Of a DNA stretch of 64,000 nucleotides, positions 25,799 to 33,699 are shown in pieces. This stretch comes from Streptomyces anulatus (GTDB lineage Bacteria > Actinomycetota > Actinomycetes > Streptomycetales > Streptomycetaceae): the NCBI RefSeq assembly GCF_000721175.1, contig NZ_JOEZ01000002.1, forward strand, positions 124,001 through 188,000, read 5' to 3'. The notes under the pieces were generated by a model, which did not search any database, was not told the DNA's origin, and saw only the letters and a list, made by a program, of their open reading frames with translations. A program made the position numbers and the translations under genes. Each line of letters starts with the position of its first letter. Position 1 is the stretch's first letter.

Positions 25799-26818
25799 AT
25801 GAGTTTCACTCTCTTCCGTGAGCCGGATTATCCCTACGAGGAACTGGTGGACCTGGCCACCGGGCAGTACCGCGACACCGAGGAACTGTCCGCGATCACC
25901 GCCGCGATCGCGCGGCCGGGAGAGTGTCTGTGGCTCTCCGAGCCCGCCGCCACGGTCTTCCATCTGCGGCGCAGGGGTCGGGGCAAGAGGACGTTCTGGG
26001 CCCTGGACCAGTGGGACGCTCTTGAGGCCGAAGCGTGGATCCGCAAGAAGCTGTCCGAGACGGTCCTGGAGCGGCTGAACAGGCCGGGGCGGTGCAGGAC
26101 ATACGCCCTCGCGCCCGGGATCGAGGAAGGTGACCTGGACGCGCTGGAGGAGCTGGACCGGATCTGGCTGTCGGGGATGCGCGGCAAGCCAGAGTGGTGG
26201 TTCCAACTGGCAGGCGTGGACGGCCCGGCCGGGATCGACGCCTGCATACGGGACCGGATGGCCGTCGTCAAGGCCGAGCTGGCCCGGCTGAAGGCGCTGC
26301 GCGCCCGGCACCTGGAAGGAAGCTACGGCGACGGTGAGGACGCCGTCGCGTGCACCGCCGCCGCCCTCGGCTGTGATCTGCGCGAGGCCCGCGAGGCCCT
26401 GGCAGCCGGCGAGAAATACCGCAAGTGGATCCGCGACGGCGCGGCCCATGCCCGGAAGACGATCCCGGTCCACAGACCCGCCGCACCGACCGGCCTGTCC
26501 GACGACCGGGCGGCGATGCTGATGACGGCGGCATGCGATGGCGAATCCGTCGTGCCCGACCGCGCCCACCCGCAGCCCCTGCCGCCCGAGCTGGCTCCCT
26601 GGTACGTCTACACCGAGGAACTCGGGCACTGCATCGCCGTCGCGGTCGCGGGGATGTACAAGCCGGAGGGGGATCCATGGCAGTACATGACCGTGGCCCC
26701 GGTCAGCATGGTGCTGCGCGTCGAATGGACCAGGCAGGACCTGATCATCGTGGCCCCCGTGCCGTACAGAACCGACATCGGCTGCGTCATCTTCGATGAC
26801 GCCGAGTGCGAGTTCTGA
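25799..26818 (+). CDS. Unknown cytoplasmic protein, 339 residues
   Basis: No family was recognised. The product is soluble, with no signal or membrane segment, Trp-rich (FWALDQWDAL, EWWFQLAG, WYVYTEELG) and acidic at the N-terminus. The middle contains a helical region (DRMAVVKAELARLKALRARHL) followed by DLREAREALAAGEKYRKWIRDG. The C-terminal 70 residues look like a beta domain (HCIAVAVAGMYK, VLRVEWTRQDLIIVAPV). The start at ATG 25799 has only a weak GGAA site. Codon use and length support a real gene. Nothing in the neighbours fixes its role. Confidence 0.65.
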   Translation: MSFTLFREPDYPYEELVDLATGQYRDTEELSAITAAIARPGECLWLSEPAATVFHLRRRGRGKRTFWALDQWDALEAEAWIRKKLSETVLERLNRPGRCRTYALAPGIEEGDLDALEELDRIWLSGMRGKPEWWFQLAGVDGPAGIDACIRDRMAVVKAELARLKALRARHLEGSYGDGEDAVACTAAALGCDLREAREALAAGEKYRKWIRDGAAHARKTIPVHRPAAPTGLSDDRAAMLMTAACDGESVVPDRAHPQPLPPELAPWYVYTEELGHCIAVAVAGMYKPEGDPWQYMTVAPVSMVLRVEWTRQDLIIVAPVPYRTDIGCVIFDDAECEF

Positions 26819-27213
26819 GACCGGGCCTGACAGCCCCTGGTCTCTGGCTCAGCGGAATTGGGACAACGGTTTCCGCGCATAGCCACCCTTCGTAGGTGCT
26901 CACGCGCGTACGGTGATCATCCGTACCTCGGTGGGCACTTTCCGAGGTTCGCCCACACAGGACAAGCGCAGGCGAGCGACAAAACGCCCTGGGACGCCGA
27001 GCCCTGGCGGACGCAGTACGCGACAACATCCCCGTGACGAACGGCGAACCAGACAAGTTCAACCGGGACAACGACAAAACGCCAAGGGAAGGGACGGGAC
27101 AGCTGACCTTGGCGCGGAGCTGCGGCTGCCGCGCACGTACGGCGCGGGCGGTCCCGCCGAGTGCCGGGCACTGGTCCGGGGACGAGACGGCGATCGCGGG
27201 TGGACAACCTGGT
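26819..27213. other. Intergenic region with a short direct repeat
   Basis: About 395 bases between convergent genes. A 12-base direct repeat, CGACAAAACGCC, occurs at 26977 and 27072. No gene, tRNA or clear terminator was identified. Confidence 0.45.
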
Positions 27214-27498
27214 CTACCGATCCAGGTACTCCTTGGCGAGGGCGCGGACCCGGGCGGTCTTCGCCCGCAGCTGCCGACGCTCGCGGTACCAGCGCAGGCG
27301 GGCTCGCGGCCGCCGCCACGAGGGGCGGCGCAGCCGCCAGTCCGCCTCGGCGATCCGGGCACAGGCGTCCTCGATCACGAGCAGCATGACGTCCGGCAGC
27401 CGAAGCGCCACATCGACGGGGACAGTGCGTCCGGCGGACGCCAGGGACAGCGTCCCGGCGGGTGGCTGGACACTGCGTTGCTTGCGGATTGCTCGCAT
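27214..27498 (-). CDS. Small basic unknown protein, 94 residues
   Basis: No family was recognised. A GGAGG ribosome site lies five bases before ATG 27498, which supports translation. The product has a basic start (MRAIRKQRSVQPPAG), a short beta-like stretch (GRTVPVDVALRLPDVMLLVIE), an acidic helix (DACARIAEADWRLRR) and a strongly basic helical C-terminus (WRRPRARLRWYRERRQLRAK, then TARVRALAKEYLDR). The basic tail might bind nucleic acid or phospholipid. It follows the flippase-like gene on the same strand with a 215-base gap. Confidence 0.55.
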   Translation of the reverse strand: MRAIRKQRSVQPPAGTLSLASAGRTVPVDVALRLPDVMLLVIEDACARIAEADWRLRRPSWRRPRARLRWYRERRQLRAKTARVRALAKEYLDR

Positions 27499-27713
27499 GA
27501 CGGCCTCCGGGGGTCTCGCCGGCGAAGCGGGGTGCGTGCGGCCAGGGACTTCAGACTGGCGCAGGATCGGGCGGGCGGCGTAGAGGCCGACCGGCCCTGG
27601 TGGGGACCATCCGCCCCTGAGGGAATCGGCCCGTCCCCTGGCTGGGGTCGGTTCGCAGCCGGTGCGGGGCGCGTCGCCAACTGCCCGTCGGGACTGGCGG
27701 ACTTACCCACCGG

Positions 27714-28892
27714 TCAGTGCGGGGTGTCCGGGTCTTGGTCCGGCCCGCCCGTGCGGTCCGGTGCGGGCCGTCGGGCGCGGAAGGTCAGTGCGATCCAGGT
27801 GGCCCAGCCGATCGGCTGCAGCACCCAGTAACTGGCGATCCGGTACAGCAGGGTGGCGGCGATGGCCTGGTCCGGGCGCAGGCCGTAGACGGTGAGGAGG
27901 GTCGCCAGGCTCGCCTCGACGATGCCGATGCTGCCCGGGGTCAGACGCAGACTGCCCGGGATCTGGGTGAGTGCGTACGCGAGCAGCAGGCCGCGCCAGG
28001 GTATGCCGATGCCCAGCGCCCATATGGCGGCGGCCAGGCATGCGATGTCGAACGCCCAGTTGAGCAGAGCGAGGCCGAACGGCCGCAGCCAGGGCCTCAA
28101 TCCGGGCTGCACGCTGCGGGCCTGGGCGACCAGGCGCATGAGCGCGTCCTCGATCTGCCGGACGCGCCGGTAGCGCTCGCCCGCCCGCGTCCACGCCCGC
28201 CCGGCCGCAGCGCGGAAACCCGGGAGGCGGAAGAGTGCCAGGGCGACCAGGCCGACGCTCAGCGCCAGGCCCGCCACGCCCAGGGCGGGGCGCAGCACCG
28301 CGCCGCCGGGGCCGCCCAGGCCCGCGGTGAGCGCCCCGGCCACCAGCAGGATGAACAGGCTGAGTGCCGACAGGGTCCCGGCGACCACCAGTACCGCCGC
28401 CGCGAGGACTTGGCCCACGTGGCGTCGGCGCAGCTGCCGGTAGAGCCAGGCGGCGGAGAAGGCCGCGCCGCCGGGCAGCGCCCCGGCCACGGCGTTCGCG
28501 GCCACGGCCAGCGCCGTCATGCTCTTCAGGCTCAGACGCGCCCCGCCGGCGTGCAGCAGCCAGCGCTGCACCGCGGCGAAGCACACGAGGGACGCCGCCT
28601 CGGCGGCCAGCGCGACCGTGAGCTTGGGCGGGCTCACCTGGGTGAGGAGCTGGGCCGCTCCGGCCAGTTCATGGCTGTGGTTGGTGGCGAGCAGGAGCGC
28701 GGCCGCCAGGAGGACGGCGGCGCCCAGCCACCACGCCCAGCCGGGGCGTGTGGGTGAGCGTGCCTGCGCGGCCGTCGGCGGCCGTCTGGGAAGGCGGTGC
28801 GGTGATCGGCCGTGCCGGCGGCCGAGGCGGGCCCGCGACTCGGCGGGATGGCTGCGGGGCATGACCGTCTCCGGGACGCCGTCGGGATGCAT
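27714..28892 (-). CDS. Lysylphosphatidylglycerol-synthase-TM-like (UPF0104) membrane protein
   Basis: A polytopic membrane protein of about 392 residues with seven to eight hydrophobic segments after a long basic N-terminus. It matches the LPG-synthase transmembrane/UPF0104 group: a LSLKSMTALAVAANAVAGALPGGAAF motif early, and LAYALTQIPGSLRLTPGSIGIVEASL plus a YRIASYWVLQPIGW segment near the end. Such proteins translocate lipids or act in glycolipid assembly. The cytoplasmic aminoacyl-transferase domain of MprF is absent. It starts three bases after the methyltransferase stop, so it is the last gene of the leftward copper-linked operon. Confidence 0.85.
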   Translation of the reverse strand: MHPDGVPETVMPRSHPAESRARLGRRHGRSPHRLPRRPPTAAQARSPTRPGWAWWLGAAVLLAAALLLATNHSHELAGAAQLLTQVSPPKLTVALAAEAASLVCFAAVQRWLLHAGGARLSLKSMTALAVAANAVAGALPGGAAFSAAWLYRQLRRRHVGQVLAAAVLVVAGTLSALSLFILLVAGALTAGLGGPGGAVLRPALGVAGLALSVGLVALALFRLPGFRAAAGRAWTRAGERYRRVRQIEDALMRLVAQARSVQPGLRPWLRPFGLALLNWAFDIACLAAAIWALGIGIPWRGLLLAYALTQIPGSLRLTPGSIGIVEASLATLLTVYGLRPDQAIAATLLYRIASYWVLQPIGWATWIALTFRARRPAPDRTGGPDQDPDTPH

Positions 28893-28895
28893 CGC

Positions 28896-29522
28896 TCAGG
28901 TTTGCCGGGGCCGGTAGGCGGCGGCGCCGATCAGGTAGTGGCCGGCGCGCCAGGTCCGGTGGTGGCCGTCGACCACGAGGCCGCGCCGGTCGAGTTCGGT
29001 GAGGAAGTCGGTGGGGGTGAACCGGTCGTCGCGGGGGTGGTCGAACAGCAGGCGGTAGGTGCGGGTGGCCAGGGCGAGCGCGGTGACCTCGTCGAAGTAG
29101 AAGGTCCCGCCGGGGCGCAGGACGCGGGCGATCTCGTCGAGGGCCGAGCGCCAGTCGGGGATGTGGTGGATGATCGCGAAGTCGAAGACCGCGTCGTAGG
29201 TGTGGTCCTCGGCGCCCAGCGCCGCGCGCAGGTCGGTGGCGCTGCCGGTGGCCAGCCGGACGCGGTCGGCGAGCGGCGCCAGGCGGCGGCGTGCCCGGGC
29301 GGTCATCGCCGGGTCGAGGTCGACGGCGTCGACGTGGGCCGCTCCCATGTCGCGCAGGAGCAGCTGGGTGCCGTAGCCGGGGCCGCAGCCGATCTCCAGG
29401 ACATGGGCGCCGGGCGGCAGCGGGCCGCCCAGGCGCCGCAGCGCGGGCACCTCGTAGAAGCGCTGCAGCCAGCGCCGGGGCGGGGAGTTGACCAGGACGG
29501 TCTCCATCCGGTTCATCAGCAC
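28896..29522 (-). CDS. Class I SAM-dependent methyltransferase
   Basis: The 208-residue product has the Rossmann methyltransferase motifs: motif I LEIGCGPGYGTQL, the acidic motif II DAVDLDPAM, motif post-I with TYDAVFDFAIIHHIPDW and motif III RVLRPGGTFYFDE. The substrate is unknown; a lipid or quinone is possible given the membrane gene that follows. The start is GTG 29522 with AAGGAGG upstream. It lies 70 bases after csoR and three bases before the flippase-like gene. Confidence 0.85.
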   Translation of the reverse strand: MLMNRMETVLVNSPPRRWLQRFYEVPALRRLGGPLPPGAHVLEIGCGPGYGTQLLLRDMGAAHVDAVDLDPAMTARARRRLAPLADRVRLATGSATDLRAALGAEDHTYDAVFDFAIIHHIPDWRSALDEIARVLRPGGTFYFDEVTALALATRTYRLLFDHPRDDRFTPTDFLTELDRRGLVVDGHHRTWRAGHYLIGAAAYRPRQT

Positions 29523-29592
29523 GGCTCTTCCTCCTTCGTGGGCGCGCGGCGGATCGCACCGGCGTGCTCGGCGCGGCTGGTCGGCCCGCGGT

Positions 29593-29916
29593 TCACAGCC
29601 GCAGGGCGCGGCGCATTGCGACGGTGATCTCCTCGAACTTGGCGTCTGCGGCGGCGGGTTCCGTCTTGGCCGCGTCCAGTACGCAGTGCCGTACGTGGTC
29701 GTCGAGCAGGCCGAGGGCGACCTCGTGCAGGGCGTGGGTGACGGCGCTGATCTGGGTGAGGACGTCGATGCAGTACCGGTCGTCGTCGACCATGCGGGTG
29801 ATCCCGCGTACCTGTCCCTCCACCCGGTGCAGGCGGGCGAGGTGGTCGGTCTTGTGGCCGTGGTACCCGGGCGGTGCCGGGTGCTGGGCGTGGTCGCTGC
29901 CGGTGGTGGCGGTCAT
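29593..29916 (-). CDS. Second CsoR-family metal sensor
   Basis: The 107-residue product keeps the CsoR fold and ligands: ARLHRVEGQVRGITRMVDDD, RYCIDVLTQ (Cys49) and DHVRHCV (His74, Cys78), again with the 25/4 spacing of Cu(I) sensors. The His-rich N-terminus (DHAQHP, YHGHKTDH) is an extra feature. Its ATG overlaps the stop of the MFS gene by four bases, so it is co-translated within the ATPase-ftsH-MFS operon and probably autoregulates that operon through the CsoR-like sites at 36555-36654. It differs enough from the first CsoR to respond to another metal or copper level. Confidence 0.88.
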   Translation of the reverse strand: MTATTGSDHAQHPAPPGYHGHKTDHLARLHRVEGQVRGITRMVDDDRYCIDVLTQISAVTHALHEVALGLLDDHVRHCVLDAAKTEPAAADAKFEEITVAMRRALRL

Positions 29917-31577
29917 CGCCGCTCAACTCCCTCCTGTCGCTGGGCGGCCGGGGCCGCCGCGCGATCGTCATGCGGTGTTCGTGTGGTGCGCAGGGTGGTG
30001 ATGGCCAGGATGGCCGCGGCGGCGGCGATGGCCGCGTTGATCAGCAGGCCGTCGGCGATCCCGTCGGTGAAGGTGGTGCCGGTGGGGCGGGTGCGGGTCA
30101 GGTCGCCGGGCCACTGGGCGGCGACGATGGCGCCCATGACGGCGATGCCGAGGGACAGTCCGATCATGCGGAAGGCGTTGAGGGTGGCGCTGGCGATGCC
30201 GGTGTGGCGATCCGGGATGTGTTCGAGGGTGGCGGTGGTGATGGCTGTGGTGGACAGCCCGATGCCCAGGCCCGTCACCAGCAGTCCCGGTTGCAGCTGG
30301 CCGGCTCCCCAGCCAGGGCTGATGCCGGCCAGCAGCACGAGTCCGGCGGCGGTGAGCGCCATGCCCGCGCCGATGAGGGTGCGGGCGCCGAGGCGGGGGA
30401 CCAGCCAGCCCGCCGCGGGCGCGACGACCGCGCCGAGCAGGGTCAGTGGCAGCAGGGCCAGGCCGGCTTGCAGGGCGGTGTCCCCGGCGGCGAGCTGCAG
30501 GTAGAGGGAGAGGAAGAAGAACACGCTGCACATGACGGCGAGGCTGGCCATGCCCAGCAGGTTTCCGGGCAGGAAGCCCGGCCGGCGCAGCAGGGACAGC
30601 TCCAGCAGCGGTGCCGCGGCCCGGCGCTCGATGCGGATGAAGAGCGCGAGGGCGGCCACGGCGGTGGCGAGCAGGGCCCACAGCGTCGCCGAGGCCGCGC
30701 CGTAGGCGTTGGCCTGCGTCAGCGCGTAGATCAGGGCCGTGAGGCCGACGGCCGAGGCGAGTCCGCCGGCGAAGTCGATTCGCCCGGGGCGGGGCACGGG
30801 CGGCGGGGCGGGCAGGGTGCGGCGGGCGACGGCCCAGACGGCGACACCGAGCGGGGCGTTGATCCAGAAGATGGACCGCCAGCCGAGGCCGCTGGTCAGC
30901 AGGGCGCCCACCAGCGGGCCGCCGGCCAGGGCGGCGGCGCCGACACCGGACCACACCCCCAGGGCCAGTGGGCGGGAGCGGCCGGGGAACGAGGTGAGCA
31001 GCAGGGCGAGGGAGGCCGGACCCATCAGCGCCGCCCCGGCGCCCTGGGCGGCGCGCAGCCCGATCAGCGCGCCGCCGTCCGGCGACAGCCCGGCGGTCAG
31101 TGAGGAGACGGTGAACACCGCCAGCCCGGCCAGGAAGACGGGCCGGGAGCCGAACCGGTCGGCGAGCATGCCGCCCCACAGGGTGAGCACCGCGAAGGTG
31201 AGGGTGTAGAGGTTGATCACCCACTCCAGCCCGGCCAGCCCCAGCCCGAGCTCGCGCCCGAGCGGCGGCAGCGCGACGACGACCGCGGTGTCGTCGATCA
31301 GCACCAGGAACCATGCCACGGAGACGACCGCCAGCACCCACCCTCGCCGGGTCGGGCCCGGTGAACCGGCGGTCGCGGGTTCCCCGTTGGGTCCGGCGGT
31401 CTGCCAGGGGAAGGCCGAGGTCTGTTCCGCGTCACGGGGAAGTCCGGTGGGGCTGCCTTCTCGCCAGGAACGGCCTCCCCCGCTCCCGTGCGGGGATCGG
31501 ACGTCCCGGTGCGTCAGAAACGACATCGCCTGGCGGACCTTGGTGAAGAGCGCGGCACCGCGCCGGGTGGTGCTCAT
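29913..31577 (-). CDS. MFS drug/metabolite exporter (DHA2, EmrB/QacA-like)
   Basis: A proton-driven exporter of about 554 residues with 14 predicted membrane segments. Signature elements are LVLIDDTAVVVALPPLGRELG at helix 1, the MFS motif A GGMLADRFGSRPVFL between helices 2 and 3, and LGVWSGVGAAALAGGPLVGALL (motif C-like) at helix 5. The N-terminus has about 80 extra hydrophilic residues. The ATG at 31577 overlaps the ftsH stop by four bases and its stop overlaps csoR, so it is tightly coupled. The substrate is unknown; export of a metal-chelating or toxic compound would suit the context. Confidence 0.9.
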   Translation of the reverse strand: MSTTRRGAALFTKVRQAMSFLTHRDVRSPHGSGGGRSWREGSPTGLPRDAEQTSAFPWQTAGPNGEPATAGSPGPTRRGWVLAVVSVAWFLVLIDDTAVVVALPPLGRELGLGLAGLEWVINLYTLTFAVLTLWGGMLADRFGSRPVFLAGLAVFTVSSLTAGLSPDGGALIGLRAAQGAGAALMGPASLALLLTSFPGRSRPLALGVWSGVGAAALAGGPLVGALLTSGLGWRSIFWINAPLGVAVWAVARRTLPAPPPVPRPGRIDFAGGLASAVGLTALIYALTQANAYGAASATLWALLATAVAALALFIRIERRAAAPLLELSLLRRPGFLPGNLLGMASLAVMCSVFFFLSLYLQLAAGDTALQAGLALLPLTLLGAVVAPAAGWLVPRLGARTLIGAGMALTAAGLVLLAGISPGWGAGQLQPGLLVTGLGIGLSTTAITTATLEHIPDRHTGIASATLNAFRMIGLSLGIAVMGAIVAAQWPGDLTRTRPTGTTFTDGIADGLLINAAIAAAAAILAITTLRTTRTPHDDRAAAPAAQRQEGVERR

Positions 31578-33622
31578 CGCGGGTCCCTGGGCTTCGTCGC
31601 CGTCCGGCCGGTCACGCCGCGAGGTGCGCCGTCTGATCCGGTCGCGGGCTGCTCTGGCGCGGCTGCGGGGCCGCTGTGGTGGGTGGCGGGCTGTTTGGTG
31701 ACGGTGACGCGGCGGGGCGCCACCGTCGTGCCGGGGGTGTGCTCGGTGGGGGGCTGGGTGCCCAGCAGGCGGTAGACGGCGGTGCCGTCGACGGTCTCCT
31801 GCTCCAGCAACAGCTCGACCAGGCCCTGCAGCTCGTCGCGGTGGGCTTCCAGCAACGTGGTGGCGCTGTCTTCGGCGTCGCGGAGCAGGCGGGCGACCTC
31901 GGTGTCGATGGCGGCCTGGGTGGCCTCGGCGAAGGGCCGGCTGGAGAGGGCGGAGCCGCCGCTGCCGAGGAAGACCGAGCCGCCCTGGGGGTATCCGACC
32001 GGGCCGAGCGAGGTGGACAGGCCGAACTCGCGGACCATTTTGGTGGCCAGTTCGGTGGCCCCGGCCAGGTCGTTGGCGGCGCCGGTGGAGCCCTGGCCGA
32101 GTGCGACGAGTTCGGCCGCGCGCCCGCCGAGGCGGACGGCGAGCGTCTGGGTGAGGTAGTCCTCGCCGTACAGGTGGCGCTCGATCAAGGGCAGTTGCTC
32201 GGTGACGCCGAGGGTCTGGCCTGCGGGCAGGATGGTGACCTTGGCGACCGGGTCCGCGCTGGGGCTGAGCGCGGCGACCAGGGCGTGGCCGGACTCGTGG
32301 ACGGCGACCGCGTGCTTCTCGGCGGGCAGCAGGACGTTGGAGCCCTCGCGGCGGCCGAGCAGGATCCGGTCGCGGGCTTGTGCGAAGTCGTCGGCGGTCA
32401 GGACGTCCCGGCCGTCGCGTACGGCGACGATGGCGGCCTCGTTGGCCAGGTTGGCCAGGTCGGCGCCGGAGAAGCCCGGCGTGCCGCGGGCCACCACGTC
32501 CAGGTCGACGCCGGCATCGAGGCGCTTGCTGTGGCAGTGCACGGTGAGGATGGCGGCCCGTTCGGCGAGGGTGGGCAGCGGGACGGTGACCTGCCGGTCG
32601 AAGCGGCCCGGGCGCAGCAGGGCGGGGTCGAGGACCTCGGGCCGGTTGGTGGCGGCGAGCACCACGATGCCCTCGGCTCCTTCGAAGCCGTCCATCTCCG
32701 ACAGGAGTTGGTTGAGGGTCTGTTCGCGTTCGTCGTTGGACACCACCGCTCCGGCGCCCCTGCGCCCGCCCAGGGCGTCGATCTCGTCGACGAAGACGAT
32801 CGCGGGGGCGCGTTTGCGGGCCTCGGCGAACAGGTCCCGTACTCGGGCGGCGCCGACACCGACGTACATCTCGACGAAGCTGGAGCCGGCCACCGACAGG
32901 AACGGCACGTCCGCCTCCCCGGCGACCGCGCGGGCGAGCAGGGTCTTGCCGGTGCCGGGCGGACCGACCATGAGCACGCCCCGCGGTGCGGTGGCGCCGG
33001 CCTTGTGGTAGCGCTCGGGCCGGCGCAGGAAGTCGACCACCTCGGCGATCTCCGCCTTGGCGCCCTCGTAGCCCGCGACATCGGCGAAGCCGGTCTTGGG
33101 GCGTTCGGCGTCGAACACCTTGGCCTTGGACTTGCCGACGCCGCCGAGGGCGCCGTGCATCTGGGCCATGGCGCCCTTCGACATCCGGTACCAGAGCCAG
33201 CCGATGATCAGGAACGGGGCGAGGATCAGCGTCCAGGACAGGAACTGGGAGCCGAAGGACGGCGTGGGCGAGGACGCGGTGATCGTCACCTTCTTGTCCT
33301 GCAGCCGGTCCAGCAGCTGCTCCCCGGCGAGGTCGACGGGGATGGTGACCGTGTAGCGGTGGCCGTTGGTGAGGGTTCCGCCTGCCTTCCCGTCGGTCTT
33401 GAGGGTGACCGTCTTGACCTTGCCCGTGTCGACCTGCTGGACGAACTGTGAGTAGTTCAGGTCCATCTTCTCCGGGCCCTGCACGTTGGGCAGGGTGGCC
33501 CACAGCAGGACGGCGGCCAGGGCGGCGATCGGCCACAGCCAGTGCCGCCAGCGAGGGGGAGGCGGCGGCGCCGTGGGCGTGGGCCGGTCGCCCTCCGGGG
33601 GCGGGGTTGCCTGCTTGGTCAT
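31574..33622 (-). CDS. ftsH: FtsH-type membrane AAA+ zinc protease (paralogue)
   Basis: FtsH unfolds and degrades damaged or regulatory membrane proteins. The 682-residue product has a Pro-rich cytosolic start, two membrane segments flanking an FtsH-extracellular domain, Walker A GPPGTGKT (220-227), Walker B IVFVDEIDALG, the SRH region ATNRPEVLDPALLRPGRFD, and the M41 zinc site HESGH (442-446, usually HEAGH). The C-terminal tail is divergent and Pro/Thr-rich. It lies 77 bases after the cupredoxin ATPase gene and overlaps the MFS gene. A dedicated copy in a copper operon suggests quality control of the pump or of metal-damaged proteins; the housekeeping ftsH is presumably elsewhere. Confidence 0.92.
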   Translation of the reverse strand: MTKQATPPPEGDRPTPTAPPPPPRWRHWLWPIAALAAVLLWATLPNVQGPEKMDLNYSQFVQQVDTGKVKTVTLKTDGKAGGTLTNGHRYTVTIPVDLAGEQLLDRLQDKKVTITASSPTPSFGSQFLSWTLILAPFLIIGWLWYRMSKGAMAQMHGALGGVGKSKAKVFDAERPKTGFADVAGYEGAKAEIAEVVDFLRRPERYHKAGATAPRGVLMVGPPGTGKTLLARAVAGEADVPFLSVAGSSFVEMYVGVGAARVRDLFAEARKRAPAIVFVDEIDALGGRRGAGAVVSNDEREQTLNQLLSEMDGFEGAEGIVVLAATNRPEVLDPALLRPGRFDRQVTVPLPTLAERAAILTVHCHSKRLDAGVDLDVVARGTPGFSGADLANLANEAAIVAVRDGRDVLTADDFAQARDRILLGRREGSNVLLPAEKHAVAVHESGHALVAALSPSADPVAKVTILPAGQTLGVTEQLPLIERHLYGEDYLTQTLAVRLGGRAAELVALGQGSTGAANDLAGATELATKMVREFGLSTSLGPVGYPQGGSVFLGSGGSALSSRPFAEATQAAIDTEVARLLRDAEDSATTLLEAHRDELQGLVELLLEQETVDGTAVYRLLGTQPPTEHTPGTTVAPRRVTVTKQPATHHSGPAAAPEQPATGSDGAPRGVTGRTATKPRDPR

Positions 33623-33699
33623 GGCTGCCTTCCCATCCTTGTGGGCCGCTGCGGCGCCCGGCCCGGCGCGCCCCCGAGAGGCCGGGCACCGTCGTCGGC

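Noticed and set aside
26977..27083. 12-base direct repeat CGACAAAACGCC
   Set aside because: Only two copies 95 bases apart, with no flanking mobile gene or dyad; too little to call an attachment site.
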